Source: Selenomonas dianae
Lineage (GTDB): Bacteria > Bacillota > Negativicutes > Selenomonadales > Selenomonadaceae
Length of the DNA stretch: 64,000 nucleotides
Assembly (NCBI RefSeq): GCF_030644225.1
Contig: NZ_CP128650.1
Span: 630,001 to 694,000, forward strand
Direction: 5' to 3'
Positions 16,467 through 25,779 of this stretch are shown one piece after another (positions within the stretch are counted from its first letter, which is position 1; each line of letters begins with the position of its first letter). Under the pieces are notes generated by a model. The model worked only from the letters and a program-made list of their open reading frames with translations, searched no databases and was not told the DNA's origin. A program made the translations under genes and the position numbers.

Positions 16467-18017
16467 ATGGAAAATGTCTACACGTTAGTCAAGCGTTTTT
16501 ACTCGCAGAACGGGCGTGCGAATATCTTTGTCGCACGCACACTGGTTGAACGCTATCTTCGTGCGGCGGCGTGGCGCGGGCGGAGCAGTGAGAATCTCTG
16601 CGCGGATTGGTACTGCATCGAGGATTTTCTCACGGTCATTCAGCGACGGGACGACTCGCTCGCACGCCTCTTTATCCGCATTGACTATCTGGCACTCTTT
16701 TTCCGCTATGCCGATGCGCATATCAACCGCCGTCCGCTGAAACGTCATGCGGAGGACTATTTTGCGCGGATGCGCACCTTTCTGACCTTCCTCGACGATA
16801 CGGGCGACTATGACATCGATCTCGGTGAGCTTGACGCGGATCTTGAGATGTTCTATATCACGGGGCGGTTTCGTCTGCCCGAGCGTGTGGATTGGGAGGA
16901 AATCGAGGGACTGACGATCGAGGACATCGAGGAGGATGAGCGCATTGAGATGGAGGAGCTGAACATCCGGCTCAACGATCTCCTGCACCGCATCGGTGAA
17001 TACTACCGTACGTCGGAGTATCAGCTCGACATCGGTCGCGCCGCGATGATCTACACGGGCGATCTCTACGATATGGAGGAGTATGAGCACGCGTCGGAGG
17101 AGGAAAAGGAGACCTTCTGGCTGCGGTTCTGGGACTACTTTTTCTTTGACTATCATCTGATCCGCACGGATGAAACTCCGATCTCCCGCTACAGCGAGAT
17201 GGAGTGGGACAATCTCAGCTACGATGACCGCGAGATCATCCACGATCTGCTTGCGGCGCGGTTTGCCGTGCTCGCCGTAACGGAGGAGTACGACGATCAC
17301 ATCGTCTGCCGTGACATCCTGCGCGATGAGGAGGTCGTCCTGCCGCATCCCGATATTCCGGGGACGCTCAGCAAGAGCATCCTGTTCGGACATATCTGTG
17401 ATGATGGGCTGATGATGCTCAACTATATCACGGCGATTCCCGCGAGCAAGCGTCTGCAAAAGCGGATCAGGGACACCCTGCAGCGCGAGTTTAAGCTCTT
17501 TCGTATGCAGGCGCCCGAGGGGACGATGGATGATTTTCTTGCGCGGGAGGCGGCGCTTGTGCGCCATACGATTCATGTGCTCTCGACGCTCGCGCAGCTC
17601 GATGTGCTGCCGCGTCACACGCTGTCCGAGCCGCTTGATCGGACGATTGCGCCACGCTCCTGCGGCGAGGAGCTGGGGGCGCTTCAGATCATTGCGGAGA
17701 AGATCGGCTTCAGCCGTTATGCGCAGGTGCTCATGTGCGAGCTCTTTCTCGACTACGCGCAGTCCGATCTCAAGCGTGCGCGCACGGCGGAGGCACTGAC
17801 CGCGACGATCTTCCTCTTTGCCGAGATCAACAATATCGACCTCTCGTCGATCACAGAACTCTATCATGTGGTCGGATCGAACAAGAGAAACGTATGTGCA
17901 GCGCTTGACCGTATGCGTGAGACATTGGGATGTGTCACGTTTGACCCCCGCTATCTTGGGGAGGAGGGCTTTGTGAAAATGCTCTACAGCGTTGTGCACG
18001 GAAAGGCGAATTTTTAG
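16467..18017 (+). CDS. Hypothetical acidic soluble protein, unknown function
   Basis: 516 residues from the ATG at 16467, chosen because GCAGGAGGG sits just upstream; earlier in-frame starts overlap the terminator or lack a ribosome-binding site. I do not recognise the family. The N-terminal half resembles an all-helical segment (TLVKRFYSQNGRANIFVART) followed by a very Asp/Glu-rich stretch (IEGLTIEDIEEDERIEMEEL). The rest is predicted mostly helical with no signal peptide, membrane segment or obvious catalytic motif. It has its own promoter and is followed 15 bases later by a small membrane-protein gene, probably co-transcribed. It is clearly coding: long frame, good start and consistent codon use. 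Confidence 0.75.
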   Translation: MENVYTLVKRFYSQNGRANIFVARTLVERYLRAAAWRGRSSENLCADWYCIEDFLTVIQRRDDSLARLFIRIDYLALFFRYADAHINRRPLKRHAEDYFARMRTFLTFLDDTGDYDIDLGELDADLEMFYITGRFRLPERVDWEEIEGLTIEDIEEDERIEMEELNIRLNDLLHRIGEYYRTSEYQLDIGRAAMIYTGDLYDMEEYEHASEEEKETFWLRFWDYFFFDYHLIRTDETPISRYSEMEWDNLSYDDREIIHDLLAARFAVLAVTEEYDDHIVCRDILRDEEVVLPHPDIPGTLSKSILFGHICDDGLMMLNYITAIPASKRLQKRIRDTLQREFKLFRMQAPEGTMDDFLAREAALVRHTIHVLSTLAQLDVLPRHTLSEPLDRTIAPRSCGEELGALQIIAEKIGFSRYAQVLMCELFLDYAQSDLKRARTAEALTATIFLFAEINNIDLSSITELYHVVGSNKRNVCAALDRMRETLGCVTFDPRYLGEEGFVKMLYSVVHGKANF

Positions 18018-18032
18018 AGAGGAGGCACCCCT

Positions 18033-18407
18033 ATGGAACAGGAGGGACGTGTACGGCCGATGAGCCGTGAGGAGACTGCCGCGTATCAGGGCGTTACGGT
18101 GGACGAGAGCGGCAGCGCGCCGCATACGGGCGAGGGACAGACGCCGTATGGCAATTCGTCCGGCGGCGGAGGACGCGGATCTTCCGTGCGCTATATCCGC
18201 ATCGGCGGAGCAGCACCACGCAGCTCATTCCTTACGAGCCTTCTCTGGGCGGCGGTCGTCGGGACACTGCTCGCGCTCTTTATCTTTGTTGCATTGCCCG
18301 CAATCGTTATGGTTATTGCCGGCATCCTCGTGCTTGGTGCGATCGTCAGCCTCGTCGGACGTGGACGTATCATGTCGTGGCTCGTGCGGCGGTTATACGG
18401 GAGATAG
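18033..18407 (+). CDS. Small predicted membrane protein, unknown function
   Basis: 124 residues, starting at an ATG preceded by GAGGAGG. Residues 1-~60 are polar and disordered (Gly/Ser-rich, GNSSGGGGRGSS). Residues ~68-112 form one long or two short hydrophobic segments (LLWAAVVGTLLALFIFVALP, then AIVMVIAGILVLGAIVSLVG), followed by a basic C-terminus. This suggests an inner-membrane protein with a cytoplasmic basic tail. No family recognised. It follows the unknown gene at 16467 by 15 bp and probably shares its transcript. Confidence 0.7.
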   Translation: MEQEGRVRPMSREETAAYQGVTVDESGSAPHTGEGQTPYGNSSGGGGRGSSVRYIRIGGAAPRSSFLTSLLWAAVVGTLLALFIFVALPAIVMVIAGILVLGAIVSLVGRGRIMSWLVRRLYGR

Positions 18408-18417
18408 CGCAAAAAAA

Positions 18418-18452
18418 CACAGGATAGGGCTTTACAAAAGTCCTATCCTGTG
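18418..18452. other. Near-perfect 35-bp dyad overlapping the rimP promoter
   Basis: CACAGGATAGG-G-CTTT (18418-18433), a 3-base loop, then AAAG-T-CCTATCCTGTG (18437-18452). It forms 16 paired positions with one G-U. Read on the minus strand it ends in TTTTTTT and looks like an intrinsic terminator. On the + strand there is no T-run. It covers the -35 box and spacer of the promoter at 18431-18459, so it could also be an operator. Confidence 0.7.
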
Positions 18453-18459
18453 ATATACT
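18431..18459 (+). promoter_or_regulatory. Promoter of the rimP-nusA-infB operon
   Basis: TTTACA (18431-18436), 17-bp spacer, TATACT (18454-18459). It is embedded in the 35-bp dyad and about 75 bp upstream of the rimP start. Confidence 0.65.
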
Positions 18460-18482
18460 CCAAGAAATTCATTTAAGTTTAG

Positions 18483-18510
18483 GAAAGAGTGGGTGGAAGC
18501 CCACTCTTTC
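18483..18510 (+). promoter_or_regulatory. Leader hairpin upstream of rimP
   Basis: GAAAGAGTGGG (18483-18493), a 6-base loop, CCCACTCTTTC (18500-18510): an 11-bp perfect stem in the 5' leader, with no T-run long enough for termination. From memory, a GAGTGGG/CCCACTC hairpin is common before rimP (ylxS) in Firmicutes. A role in autoregulation or RNA stability is inference. Confidence 0.6.
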
Positions 18511-18534
18511 ATTGCGTATGAGAAGAGGGAGAGC

Positions 18535-18984
18535 ATGAGCGCAAAGATCGAGGAGCGCGTCGAGGAGATTGTGCGAAAACTCCTCGCGGATGCGCCGGAG
18601 TTGGAGCTGGTCGATGTCGAGTATGTGCGCGAACGCGACTATTATTTGCGCGTCTACATCGACAAGACGGGCGGCATCGATATTGACGACTGCCGGTGTC
18701 TCAGCGAGCGTTTGGAGGAGGTTCTTGACCGTGAGGACTTCATCTCCGATGCCTATATCTTGGAGGTTTCGTCGCCGGGGCTGGATCGCGTGCTGAAGAA
18801 GCCGCGCGACTTTGCGCGTGAGCGCGGCAAGCAGGTCGATGTGACGCTCTATGCGCCCTTTGACGGAACGAAGCAGTGGACGGGTACACTCACGGCCTGC
18901 GACGGAAAGATACTGACCTTGGACGAGGGGATCGAGATTCCCATGGAGCAGGTCTCACAGATCCGGCTGCATATCGACTTTTAG
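18535..18984 (+). CDS. rimP: Ribosome maturation factor RimP
   Basis: 149 residues, normal for RimP, which is needed for 30S subunit assembly. It shows LELVDVEYVRERDYYLRVYI, DIDDCRCLSERLEEVLD and YILEVSSPGLDRVLKK, the family signatures of the N-terminal domain, followed by the small SH3-like C-terminal domain. The ATG at 18535 follows AGAAGAGGGAGAG; an in-frame ATG further upstream (18493) falls inside the leader hairpin and is unlikely. First gene of the classical rimP-nusA-ylxR-ylxQ-infB-rbfA operon; nusA starts 14 bp later. Confidence 0.96.
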   Translation: MSAKIEERVEEIVRKLLADAPELELVDVEYVRERDYYLRVYIDKTGGIDIDDCRCLSERLEEVLDREDFISDAYILEVSSPGLDRVLKKPRDFARERGKQVDVTLYAPFDGTKQWTGTLTACDGKILTLDEGIEIPMEQVSQIRLHIDF

Positions 18985-18998
18985 GGAGGATTTGGGTT

Positions 18999-20129
18999 TT
19001 GGCAAGAAAAAGCACAAAGGAGAAGAACGGCGGAAAGGAATTCCTTCAGACGCTGAAGGAGCTCGCGTACGAAAAGGGGATCGACGAGGAAATGCTCTTC
19101 GAAACCATCGAGGCGGCGCTGATCTCGGCATATCGGCGCAACTTCAGCTCGGCGCAGAATGTCCGTATCGCTCTGTCGCGTGAAACGGGAGCGTTTCACG
19201 TCTTTGCCATCAAGACGGTCGTCGAGGAGACGGAGAGCGATATTACAGAAATCTCCCTCGCACAGGCGCGTGCCATAAGCCCGGATTATGCGGTCGGAGA
19301 TGTGGTCGAGATCGAGATGACCCCCGCGAATTTTGGACGCATTGCAGCGCAGACGGCAAAGCAGGTCGTCATGCAGCGACTGCGCGAAGCCGAGCGCGGC
19401 ATTGTCTACGAGGAGTACAGCAGCCGCTCGTCGGATCTTGTGACGGGCATTGTCCAACGCGTTGAGGGGCGCAACGTGTTCGTTGACATCGGTCGCGCCG
19501 AGGCGGTGCTCATGGCGACGGAGCAGCTGCCGACGGAGGAGTATAGCTACGGCGATACGCTGCGCGCCTACATCATCGAGGTGAAGCGCACGGCACGCGG
19601 CCCGCAGATCGTCCTCTCACGCACGCACCCGGGGCTGCTCAAAAAACTCTTTGAGCTGCAGGTGCCGGAGATGCAGGAGGGAGTGGTCGAGATCAAGTCC
19701 ATCGCGCGTGAGGCGGGCAGCCGCTCGAAGGTCGCGGTGTACTCCTCGGAGGAGCGTGTCGATCCGATCGGCGCGTGTGTCGGTCCGCACTATATGCGTG
19801 TGCAGGCGGTTGTTGACGAGCTCGCGGGGGAGAAGATCGACATTGTGAAGTGGAGTGACGATCCGGCGACCTACATCGCAAACTCACTGAATCCCGCGAA
19901 GGTGATCTCAGTTGCGGTGAACGAGGCGGAGAAGGTTTCGCGCGTCATCGTGCCGGACTACCAGCTCTCGCTCGCCATCGGCAAGGAGGGGCAGAACGCC
20001 CGCCTTGCGGCGAAGCTGACGGGATGGAAGATCGACATCAAGAGCGAGTCACAGGCGCAGGAACTGATGGCTGCGGAAGCGGCGGCGGAGATACCTCCCG
20101 AAGCCGAACCGAACGCAGAGGAGGCATAA
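18999..20129 (+). CDS. nusA: Transcription termination/antitermination factor NusA
   Basis: 376 residues, typical of Firmicutes NusA that lacks the C-terminal acidic repeats of E. coli. N-terminal RNA-polymerase-binding domain (1-~125), S1 domain (~135-200, GIVQRVEGRNVFVDIGRAEA), and two KH domains (VDPIGACVGPHYMRVQAV; LAIGKEGQNARLAAKLTGWK). Start is TTG 18999, eight bases after GGGAGGA; the frame extends upstream into rimP without a better start. NusA modulates pausing, intrinsic termination and antitermination. The stop codon overlaps the next start (TAATG). Confidence 0.97.
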   Translation: MARKSTKEKNGGKEFLQTLKELAYEKGIDEEMLFETIEAALISAYRRNFSSAQNVRIALSRETGAFHVFAIKTVVEETESDITEISLAQARAISPDYAVGDVVEIEMTPANFGRIAAQTAKQVVMQRLREAERGIVYEEYSSRSSDLVTGIVQRVEGRNVFVDIGRAEAVLMATEQLPTEEYSYGDTLRAYIIEVKRTARGPQIVLSRTHPGLLKKLFELQVPEMQEGVVEIKSIAREAGSRSKVAVYSSEERVDPIGACVGPHYMRVQAVVDELAGEKIDIVKWSDDPATYIANSLNPAKVISVAVNEAEKVSRVIVPDYQLSLAIGKEGQNARLAAKLTGWKIDIKSESQAQELMAAEAAAEIPPEAEPNAEEA

Positions 20130-20407
20130 TGGCAGAGACGAAACAGCCCGAGCGGCTGTGCGTCGGCTGCCGTCAGCTGCATCCAAAGGGCGAGATGCTG
20201 CGCATCGTACGCGGCTCCGATGGGGCGGTCGCATATGATCCGACGGGCAAGAGCCCGGGGCGCGGCGCGTATCTCTGCCCCTCCTCCGAATGTCTCCAAC
20301 TGGCACGCAGACACAGAGGTCTTGCGTGGTCGTTCAAGGGGCGGGTTTCCCCTGCCGTCTACGATGCGTTGGAGGAAATTGTTCGACGTGAGGAGGGCGG
20401 CGCATGA
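20129..20407 (+). CDS. rnpM: YlxR family RNA-binding protein (RnpM)
   Basis: 92 residues of the YlxR/DUF448 family. Visible signatures are ERLCVGCRQLHPKGEMLRIV, GKSPGRGAYLC and the Arg/Lys-rich C-terminal half. In B. subtilis the homologue binds RNase P RNA and modulates its activity (hence RnpM). The start codon overlaps the nusA stop, and the gene overlaps ylxQ by four bases, so it is translationally coupled within the operon. Confidence 0.92.
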   Translation: MAETKQPERLCVGCRQLHPKGEMLRIVRGSDGAVAYDPTGKSPGRGAYLCPSSECLQLARRHRGLAWSFKGRVSPAVYDALEEIVRREEGGA

Positions 20408-20736
20408 ACGCAGAAATGGAAAAACGCACGCGGAACCTTCTCAGCATGGCGGCGCGTGCGCGGCGCATCTTGTCCGGTGCGTTCGTGGTGGAGGAGGCAC
20501 TGAAGCGGAAGCAGGGGACATTCCTTCTGCTTGCGGCAGATGCCTCGGAGGAGACCAAGACGAAATTTATCCGCATGGCGGCGCAGCAGAATGTGCCGGC
20601 GGCGGAACTACTGACCATGCAGCAGCTCGGGCACTGTCTCGGCAAGGAGTATCGTGCGGTTGCTGTACTCATAGATAGAGGATTTGCGGACAGGCTCAGC
20701 GCCTATTTGCAGGATATACCGACGGGGGTGGATTGA
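20404..20736 (+). CDS. ylxQ: L7Ae-family ribosomal protein-like YlxQ
   Basis: 110 residues with an L7Ae/L30e fold pattern: [40 protein letters not shown] and [20 protein letters not shown]. Members bind kink-turn RNA; this operon member probably associates with ribosomal RNA. It overlaps rnpM by ATGA and shares its stop A with the infB start. Confidence 0.88.
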   Translation: MNAEMEKRTRNLLSMAARARRILSGAFVVEEALKRKQGTFLLLAADASEETKTKFIRMAAQQNVPAAELLTMQQLGHCLGKEYRAVAVLIDRGFADRLSAYLQDIPTGVD

Positions 20737-23336
20737 TGTCAGAATCGAAATACAGAATCACCGATTTGGCGAAGGAATTCAAGACGGACAAAAATACCAT
20801 TATTGATATTCTAAAGAGCAAAAACTACAAGGTTAAGAACCTGTTCAGCGCAGTCGGTGAGGAAGAACGTGCAGCGGTGCGGGCTGAGCTCGGCCGCACA
20901 GCGAAACCCGTGCGCAAGGAGTCCCTGCAGAGCAAATCCCCCGCTCCGAAGGCAGCCGAGCGTCCGGCAAAAAAGGAAAAGCGTCCCGCATCGGAACCTG
21001 CCGCAAAGCCGGCTGCGCCCGCGAAGCCAAAGGCGGAACAGCCTGCGCCACGCTCCTCTGCAGCACCCGCGACACCTGCTGCAGAGGAAAAGAATGTGCT
21101 GCGTGCGCGTACGAAGACACCCGGCATCGTGATCGTGCGTCAGGCACCCGCCAAGACACGTGCGGCAGCGCAGGAGCGTCCGCGCCCGTCCGGCGGCAGC
21201 GGAAACCGTTCGCAGCGTCCCGCAGGTGGGCGCGGTGGGGCACGTCCCGCCGCAGGTGCGGCAATCCCACCGCCGCCCCCGACCGAGGGGCGCAGCGACA
21301 GTCGTCGGCGCGGCGGCGGACGCGGCAGCGACGGCAATGCCGCAGGCAATGACCGCAGCCGCAACAATCGTGGGGGAGCACGCCGCGACCGCGAGGAGCG
21401 TACGGATCTGCGACAGTCGGAGCGTGGACGCGGCAGCGCACGCAAGGGACGCAAAGGCCGTACAGCAGATCCCGCTCCGGTACAGAAGGCGGAGATCGCA
21501 CGTCCGAAGCACATCAAGCTGCCCGAGATGATCGCGGTCAAGGATCTTGCGTCCAAGATGAGCTATACGGCGGCGGACATCATCAAGAAGCTCATGCTCA
21601 TGGGCGTCATGGCGAGCATCAACCAGGAGATCGACTACGATACGGCATCCCTCGTCGCAGCGGAGTTCGGCGTGACGACGGAGGAACTGCCGCCGGATGT
21701 CGATCCGACACTGATTCCGGAGATCGAGGACGATCCAAAGACGCTCAAGGATCGCCCGCCGGTCGTCACCGTTATGGGACACGTCGATCACGGCAAGACA
21801 TCACTGCTCGATGCGATCCGCAACACCTCCGTCAGCACGCACGAGGCGGGCGGCATCACGCAGCACATCGGCGCGTATCAGGTCATTTGCCAGGGCAAGA
21901 AAATCGTATTCCTCGATACACCGGGACATGAGGCATTCACGGCAATGCGTGCACGCGGCGCACAGATCACGGATGTTGCGATCCTTGTCGTCGCGGCGGA
22001 CGACGGTGTCATGCCGCAGACGGTCGAGGCAATCGACCATGCGAAGTCGGCGGGTGTACCCATCATCATTGCCATCAACAAGATCGACAAGCCGGGCGCG
22101 AACCCCGACCGCGTGAAACAGGAGCTCATGGAGTACGGGCTCGTCGCTGAGGAATACGGCGGCGATACCATCATGGTGCCCGTCTCCGCGAAGCAGCGCA
22201 TCGGCATCGACGATCTGCTTGAGAACATCCTGCTCGTCGCCGAGGTCGAGGAACTGAAGGCGAACCCGAACCGCGAGGCACGCGGTGTCATCATCGAGGC
22301 AAAGCTCGACAAAGGGCGCGGCTCGGTTGCGACGGTGCTCGTCCAGAGCGGTACGCTGCGCATCGGCGACTCCATCGTCGTCGGCACGGCATACGGTCAT
22401 GTCCGCGCGATGATCAATGACCGCGGAGACAACGTGAAGAAGGCGGGACCCTCCATGCCGGTCGAGATTTTGGGGCTGAACGACGTTCCGTCGGCGGGCG
22501 ACATCCTCGCCGCCGTCGATGAGAAACAGGCGCGCTCCATCGCGGAGGCACGCCTCGGCAACCAGCGCCGCGACCTCATCAAGTCGAAGAGCGTTTCTCT
22601 GGATGCGCTCTTCCAGCAGATCCAGCAGGGCGACATCAAGGATCTCAACATCGTTGTCAAGGCGGATGTGCAGGGCTCGGTCGAGGCTCTGAACTCGGCA
22701 CTGCTTGGGCTGAACAAGAACGACGAAGTACGCGTGAGCATCGTTCACTCGGGTGTCGGCGCAGTCAGCGAGTCCGACATCATGCTTGCGACGGCATCGA
22801 AAGCGATCGTCATCGCGTTCAACGTCCGTCCGGATGCAAACGCACGCCGCCTTGCGGATACGGAAGATGTGGACATCCGCACGTACCGTGTCATTTACGA
22901 TGCGCTGAACGATGTCAAGGACGCGATGAGCGGGATGCTGAAGCCGAAATACAGGGAAGTCATTCAGGGACGCGTCGAGATTCGTCAGGTCATGCGCTTC
23001 TCGAAGGCTCTCGTCGCCGGCTCGTACGTCCTTGAGGGCAAGATCCACAACAACTCGAAAATCCGCATCCTGCGTGATAACGTTGAACTGTTCGACGGGG
23101 AGATCGACTCTCTGCGCCGTTTCAAGGATGAGGTGAAGGAGGTCGCCGCCGGCTACGAGTGCGGCATCTCCATCGTTGACTTCCGCGATTTTACGGAGGG
23201 GGACATCATCGAGGCATATACGATGGAGGAGATCGAGACCTCCATCGCCGAGGCGAACAAGGCGGCGGAGCAGAAACGCGAGGCGCAGGCAGCTGCAGCA
23301 GCCGCTGCGGCGGAAGAAAAAGAAAACGCCGAATAA
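20736..23336 (+). CDS. infB: Translation initiation factor IF-2
   Basis: 866 residues. An IF2_N module at 1-~50 ([20 protein letters not shown]), a long disordered Ala/Pro/Arg/Gly-rich linker (~55-245), a second IF2_N module ([20 protein letters not shown]), then the GTPase domain with [21 protein letters not shown] and SAK motifs, and the C-terminal domains that bind fMet-tRNA. The ATG at 20736 overlaps the ylxQ stop; a TTG immediately before it is an alternative. It is preceded by GGGGGTGG. It places initiator tRNA on the ribosome. Confidence 0.98.
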   Translation: MSESKYRITDLAKEFKTDKNTIIDILKSKNYKVKNLFSAVGEEERAAVRAELGRTAKPVRKESLQSKSPAPKAAERPAKKEKRPASEPAAKPAAPAKPKAEQPAPRSSAAPATPAAEEKNVLRARTKTPGIVIVRQAPAKTRAAAQERPRPSGGSGNRSQRPAGGRGGARPAAGAAIPPPPPTEGRSDSRRRGGGRGSDGNAAGNDRSRNNRGGARRDREERTDLRQSERGRGSARKGRKGRTADPAPVQKAEIARPKHIKLPEMIAVKDLASKMSYTAADIIKKLMLMGVMASINQEIDYDTASLVAAEFGVTTEELPPDVDPTLIPEIEDDPKTLKDRPPVVTVMGHVDHGKTSLLDAIRNTSVSTHEAGGITQHIGAYQVICQGKKIVFLDTPGHEAFTAMRARGAQITDVAILVVAADDGVMPQTVEAIDHAKSAGVPIIIAINKIDKPGANPDRVKQELMEYGLVAEEYGGDTIMVPVSAKQRIGIDDLLENILLVAEVEELKANPNREARGVIIEAKLDKGRGSVATVLVQSGTLRIGDSIVVGTAYGHVRAMINDRGDNVKKAGPSMPVEILGLNDVPSAGDILAAVDEKQARSIAEARLGNQRRDLIKSKSVSLDALFQQIQQGDIKDLNIVVKADVQGSVEALNSALLGLNKNDEVRVSIVHSGVGAVSESDIMLATASKAIVIAFNVRPDANARRLADTEDVDIRTYRVIYDALNDVKDAMSGMLKPKYREVIQGRVEIRQVMRFSKALVAGSYVLEGKIHNNSKIRILRDNVELFDGEIDSLRRFKDEVKEVAAGYECGISIVDFRDFTEGDIIEAYTMEEIETSIAEANKAAEQKREAQAAAAAAAAEEKENAE

Positions 23337-23418
23337 CATGGAAAACAGAGGCGCAGTCCTTTGACGCATGATTGCGCAGAGGACTGTGCCGATTTGTATA
23401 CAGGAAGGGAGGCGCACC

Positions 23419-23793
23419 TTGGCAAAGGTTCGCGTTGAAAAACTACAGGAACTGATGAAGCAGGAAATCAGCGACATCATTTTTAATGAACTCAAAGATC
23501 CGCGCATCGGCTTTGTGACGGTCACATCCGTTGCGTGCACGGAAGATCTGCGCGAGGCGAAGATCTACGTCAGCGTCATGGGCGACGAGAAGAAGGCACG
23601 CGATACGCTGCATGGGCTGGAAAGCTCGCTCGGCTTTGTGCGCCGTGAGATCGGCAGACGCATCCGTCTGCGTTTTACGCCCGAGATCAGCTTTGCGCTC
23701 GACACATCGCTCAACTACAGCGACCACATTCAGCGGTTGCTGAACGAGATTCACGAGGACAAACCTGCGGGGGAAAAGGAGGAGAACGAATGA
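23419..23793 (+). CDS. rbfA: 30S ribosome-binding factor RbfA
   Basis: 124 residues, a single KH-like domain. Visible signatures: VEKLQELMKQEISDIIFNEL, KDPRIGFVTVTSV, REAKIYVSVMGDE and IRLRFTPEISFALDTSL. Start TTG 23419 follows GGAAGGGAGG with good spacing; the upstream frame (from 23368) has no ribosome-binding site. It acts in 16S rRNA processing and 30S maturation. It overlaps nrnA by ATGA. Confidence 0.96.
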   Translation: MAKVRVEKLQELMKQEISDIIFNELKDPRIGFVTVTSVACTEDLREAKIYVSVMGDEKKARDTLHGLESSLGFVRREIGRRIRLRFTPEISFALDTSLNYSDHIQRLLNEIHEDKPAGEKEENE

Positions 23794-24737
23794 AGATCAC
23801 ATTGGAGGAAGCGGCGAGAATGGTCGCCGACGCACAAACCGTCATCCTCACCTCGCACATCCGTCCCGACGGGGACTCCGTCGGCTCGACGCTCGGGCTG
23901 ATGCACTATCTGAGAGAACAGGGCAAGGATGCACGCGTATTGATCGACGATGAGATTCCCCGCATCTTCGGCGTTTTGCCGGGGGTGGAGCAGATCGCGC
24001 GTCCCGCCGAGGGGGCACGCTATACCGCCGACCTTCTGATCGTCTGCGATGTGGAGCTGAAACGCACGGGCGCGGTGCTCGATGCCGTCGATGCCGTGCG
24101 CGTGCTGAACATCGACCATCATGTGACGAACGACGAGGAGGCGGAGTACCTCTATCTGAATCCGGACGATGCTGCGACCTGCGAGATTATGTACGATCTG
24201 ATTCGTGCGATGGACGGCGGTTTCTCACTCGATGCCGCGACCTGTTTCTATACGGGGATAGCGACCGATACGGGCTTTTTCCGCTTCTCGAACACCACGC
24301 CGCACACGATGCGTGCGGCGGCAGACCTCATCGAGATCGGTGTGAAGCCGAATATCATCGCGGTGGCGATGGAGATGAAATCCTACGATGAGGTCATGGC
24401 ACAGGTGCGTGCAATCCGAAACCTTGAGATGTTTTATGACGGCAGGGTTGCGGCGGTCTTTATCGACGAGGAGCGGGCAAAGGATGTTACAACAACGGAG
24501 GGGATCCTCGACAAACTGCGCGTGATCGAGGGAACGCAGGTGGTCTTTTTCATGAAGTGGCTTGAGCCGGACACCTACCGCGTGAGTATGCGCTCAAAGG
24601 GCACGAATGTCTCGCGCATCGCGCAGGGATTCGGCGGCGGCGGGCACATCCGCGCGGCGGGCTGCACACTGCACGGCTCTTTTGACGAGGCGAAGAAAAC
24701 CATCCTCGCGGCGATTGGGGAGGAGCTGAACCGTTAA
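23790..24737 (+). CDS. nrnA: DHH-family oligoribonuclease / pAp phosphatase NrnA
   Basis: 315 residues. N-terminal DHH phosphoesterase domain with SHIRPDGDSVGS, LIVCDVE and VLNIDHHVTN (metal-binding Asp and His residues). C-terminal DHHA1 domain with YRVSMRSKGTNVSRIA and GFGGGGHIRAAG. NrnA degrades very short RNAs and dephosphorylates 3'-phosphoadenosine 5'-phosphate. It is in its usual place between rbfA and truB; the start overlaps the rbfA stop. Confidence 0.94.
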   Translation: MKITLEEAARMVADAQTVILTSHIRPDGDSVGSTLGLMHYLREQGKDARVLIDDEIPRIFGVLPGVEQIARPAEGARYTADLLIVCDVELKRTGAVLDAVDAVRVLNIDHHVTNDEEAEYLYLNPDDAATCEIMYDLIRAMDGGFSLDAATCFYTGIATDTGFFRFSNTTPHTMRAAADLIEIGVKPNIIAVAMEMKSYDEVMAQVRAIRNLEMFYDGRVAAVFIDEERAKDVTTTEGILDKLRVIEGTQVVFFMKWLEPDTYRVSMRSKGTNVSRIAQGFGGGGHIRAAGCTLHGSFDEAKKTILAAIGEELNR

Positions 24738-24740
24738 GAC

Positions 24741-25616
24741 GTGGACGGATTCATCAATGTATTGAAACCGACGGGGCTTTCGTCGCACGATGTCATTGAC
24801 ATTGTGCGGCGTATTTTTAAGCAAAAACGCGTCGGTCATGCGGGGACGCTCGACCCTGCGGCGGCGGGAATCCTGCCCGTTGCGCTCGGACGTGCCGCGC
24901 GCCTCGTGGAGTATATGGAGGGCGCGGACAAGTCCTATCGTGCGGAGATCGCGTTCGGCTACGCGACGGACACGGGGGATGTGTACGGTGAAGTGGTTGA
25001 GAGCGTGGAGAATCCCATGCTTCCCTCGGAGGAGGAGCTGCGGCGTGTGCTCGGCCAATTTGTCGGAGAGATCGAACAGCTGCCGCCCGCCTACTCTGCG
25101 ATCAAGGTCAGCGGACAGCGTGCCTATGACCTCGCGCGGCAGGGAGCGGCGGTGGAGATAAAGGCGCGCACGGTTCGCATTGATCGACTGGAACTCCTGC
25201 GCGTGGATGCAGCACGCGCACGGATTCTCCTCGATGTGGACTGCGCGAAGGGGACGTATATCCGCTCGCTCTGCACGGACATCGGTGCGACGATGGGGCT
25301 TCCCGCGACCATGCGCTTCCTCCTGCGCACACGCGTCGGCGGGTTCACGCTTGATGATTCGTATACGCTCGAAGAACTCGCAGAAGCAGGGGCGGATGCA
25401 CTTCGTGCACCCGATACCGCGCTCGATCTGCCTGTGTACGAACTCGACCCGCAGCGCGTGCGGGCATTCTACAGCGGGCTCTCAACCTCGGAGCGGCGCG
25501 TGGAGCTTGCCGAGGGGGTCTATCGCGTGTATGCCGAGGGCGTTTTTCTCGGCATCGGACGCTATGATGCGGCAGCACATGAGATGTACCCTGCAAAGGC
25601 GTTCCCGCCGGTCTGA
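24741..25616 (+). CDS. truB: tRNA pseudouridine-55 synthase TruB
   Basis: 291 residues. N-terminal GFINVLKPTGLSSHDVIDIV and the catalytic motif GHAGTLDPAAAGILP, whose Asp is the nucleophile. Also YRAEIAFGYATDTGD, LPPAYSAIKVSGQRAYDLAR and CAKGTYIRSLCTDIG. A C-terminal PUA-like domain follows. Start GTG 24741, three bases after the nrnA stop. It makes pseudouridine at position 55 of the tRNA T-loop. In many Firmicutes ribF and rpsO come next; here the following gene is an Rpn-like nuclease with its own promoter, so that linkage is broken. Confidence 0.96.
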   Translation: MDGFINVLKPTGLSSHDVIDIVRRIFKQKRVGHAGTLDPAAAGILPVALGRAARLVEYMEGADKSYRAEIAFGYATDTGDVYGEVVESVENPMLPSEEELRRVLGQFVGEIEQLPPAYSAIKVSGQRAYDLARQGAAVEIKARTVRIDRLELLRVDAARARILLDVDCAKGTYIRSLCTDIGATMGLPATMRFLLRTRVGGFTLDDSYTLEELAEAGADALRAPDTALDLPVYELDPQRVRAFYSGLSTSERRVELAEGVYRVYAEGVFLGIGRYDAAAHEMYPAKAFPPV

Positions 25617-25717
25617 TGTCAAGCCTTTGAAGTAACGTGCCGCTCGAAAAATGAGAAAACTGCCGAAGTCGATCGATGGTATGTGGATGAGGACGCCATC
25701 GATAGGAAGAATCAGCC

Positions 25718-25746
25718 TTGACAATATTCGCGGTAGAGCATACTAT
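25718..25746 (+). promoter_or_regulatory. Strong sigma-A-type promoter of the Rpn-like gene
   Basis: TTGACA (25718-25723), 17-bp spacer, TACTAT (25741-25746), about 34 bp before the GTG start. A short inverted repeat, ATCGATGG/CCATCGAT, lies just upstream (25672-25703). Confidence 0.85.
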
Positions 25747-25779
25747 GATAGTAGGACAAGGTGAGGAGAGAGTGATCCC

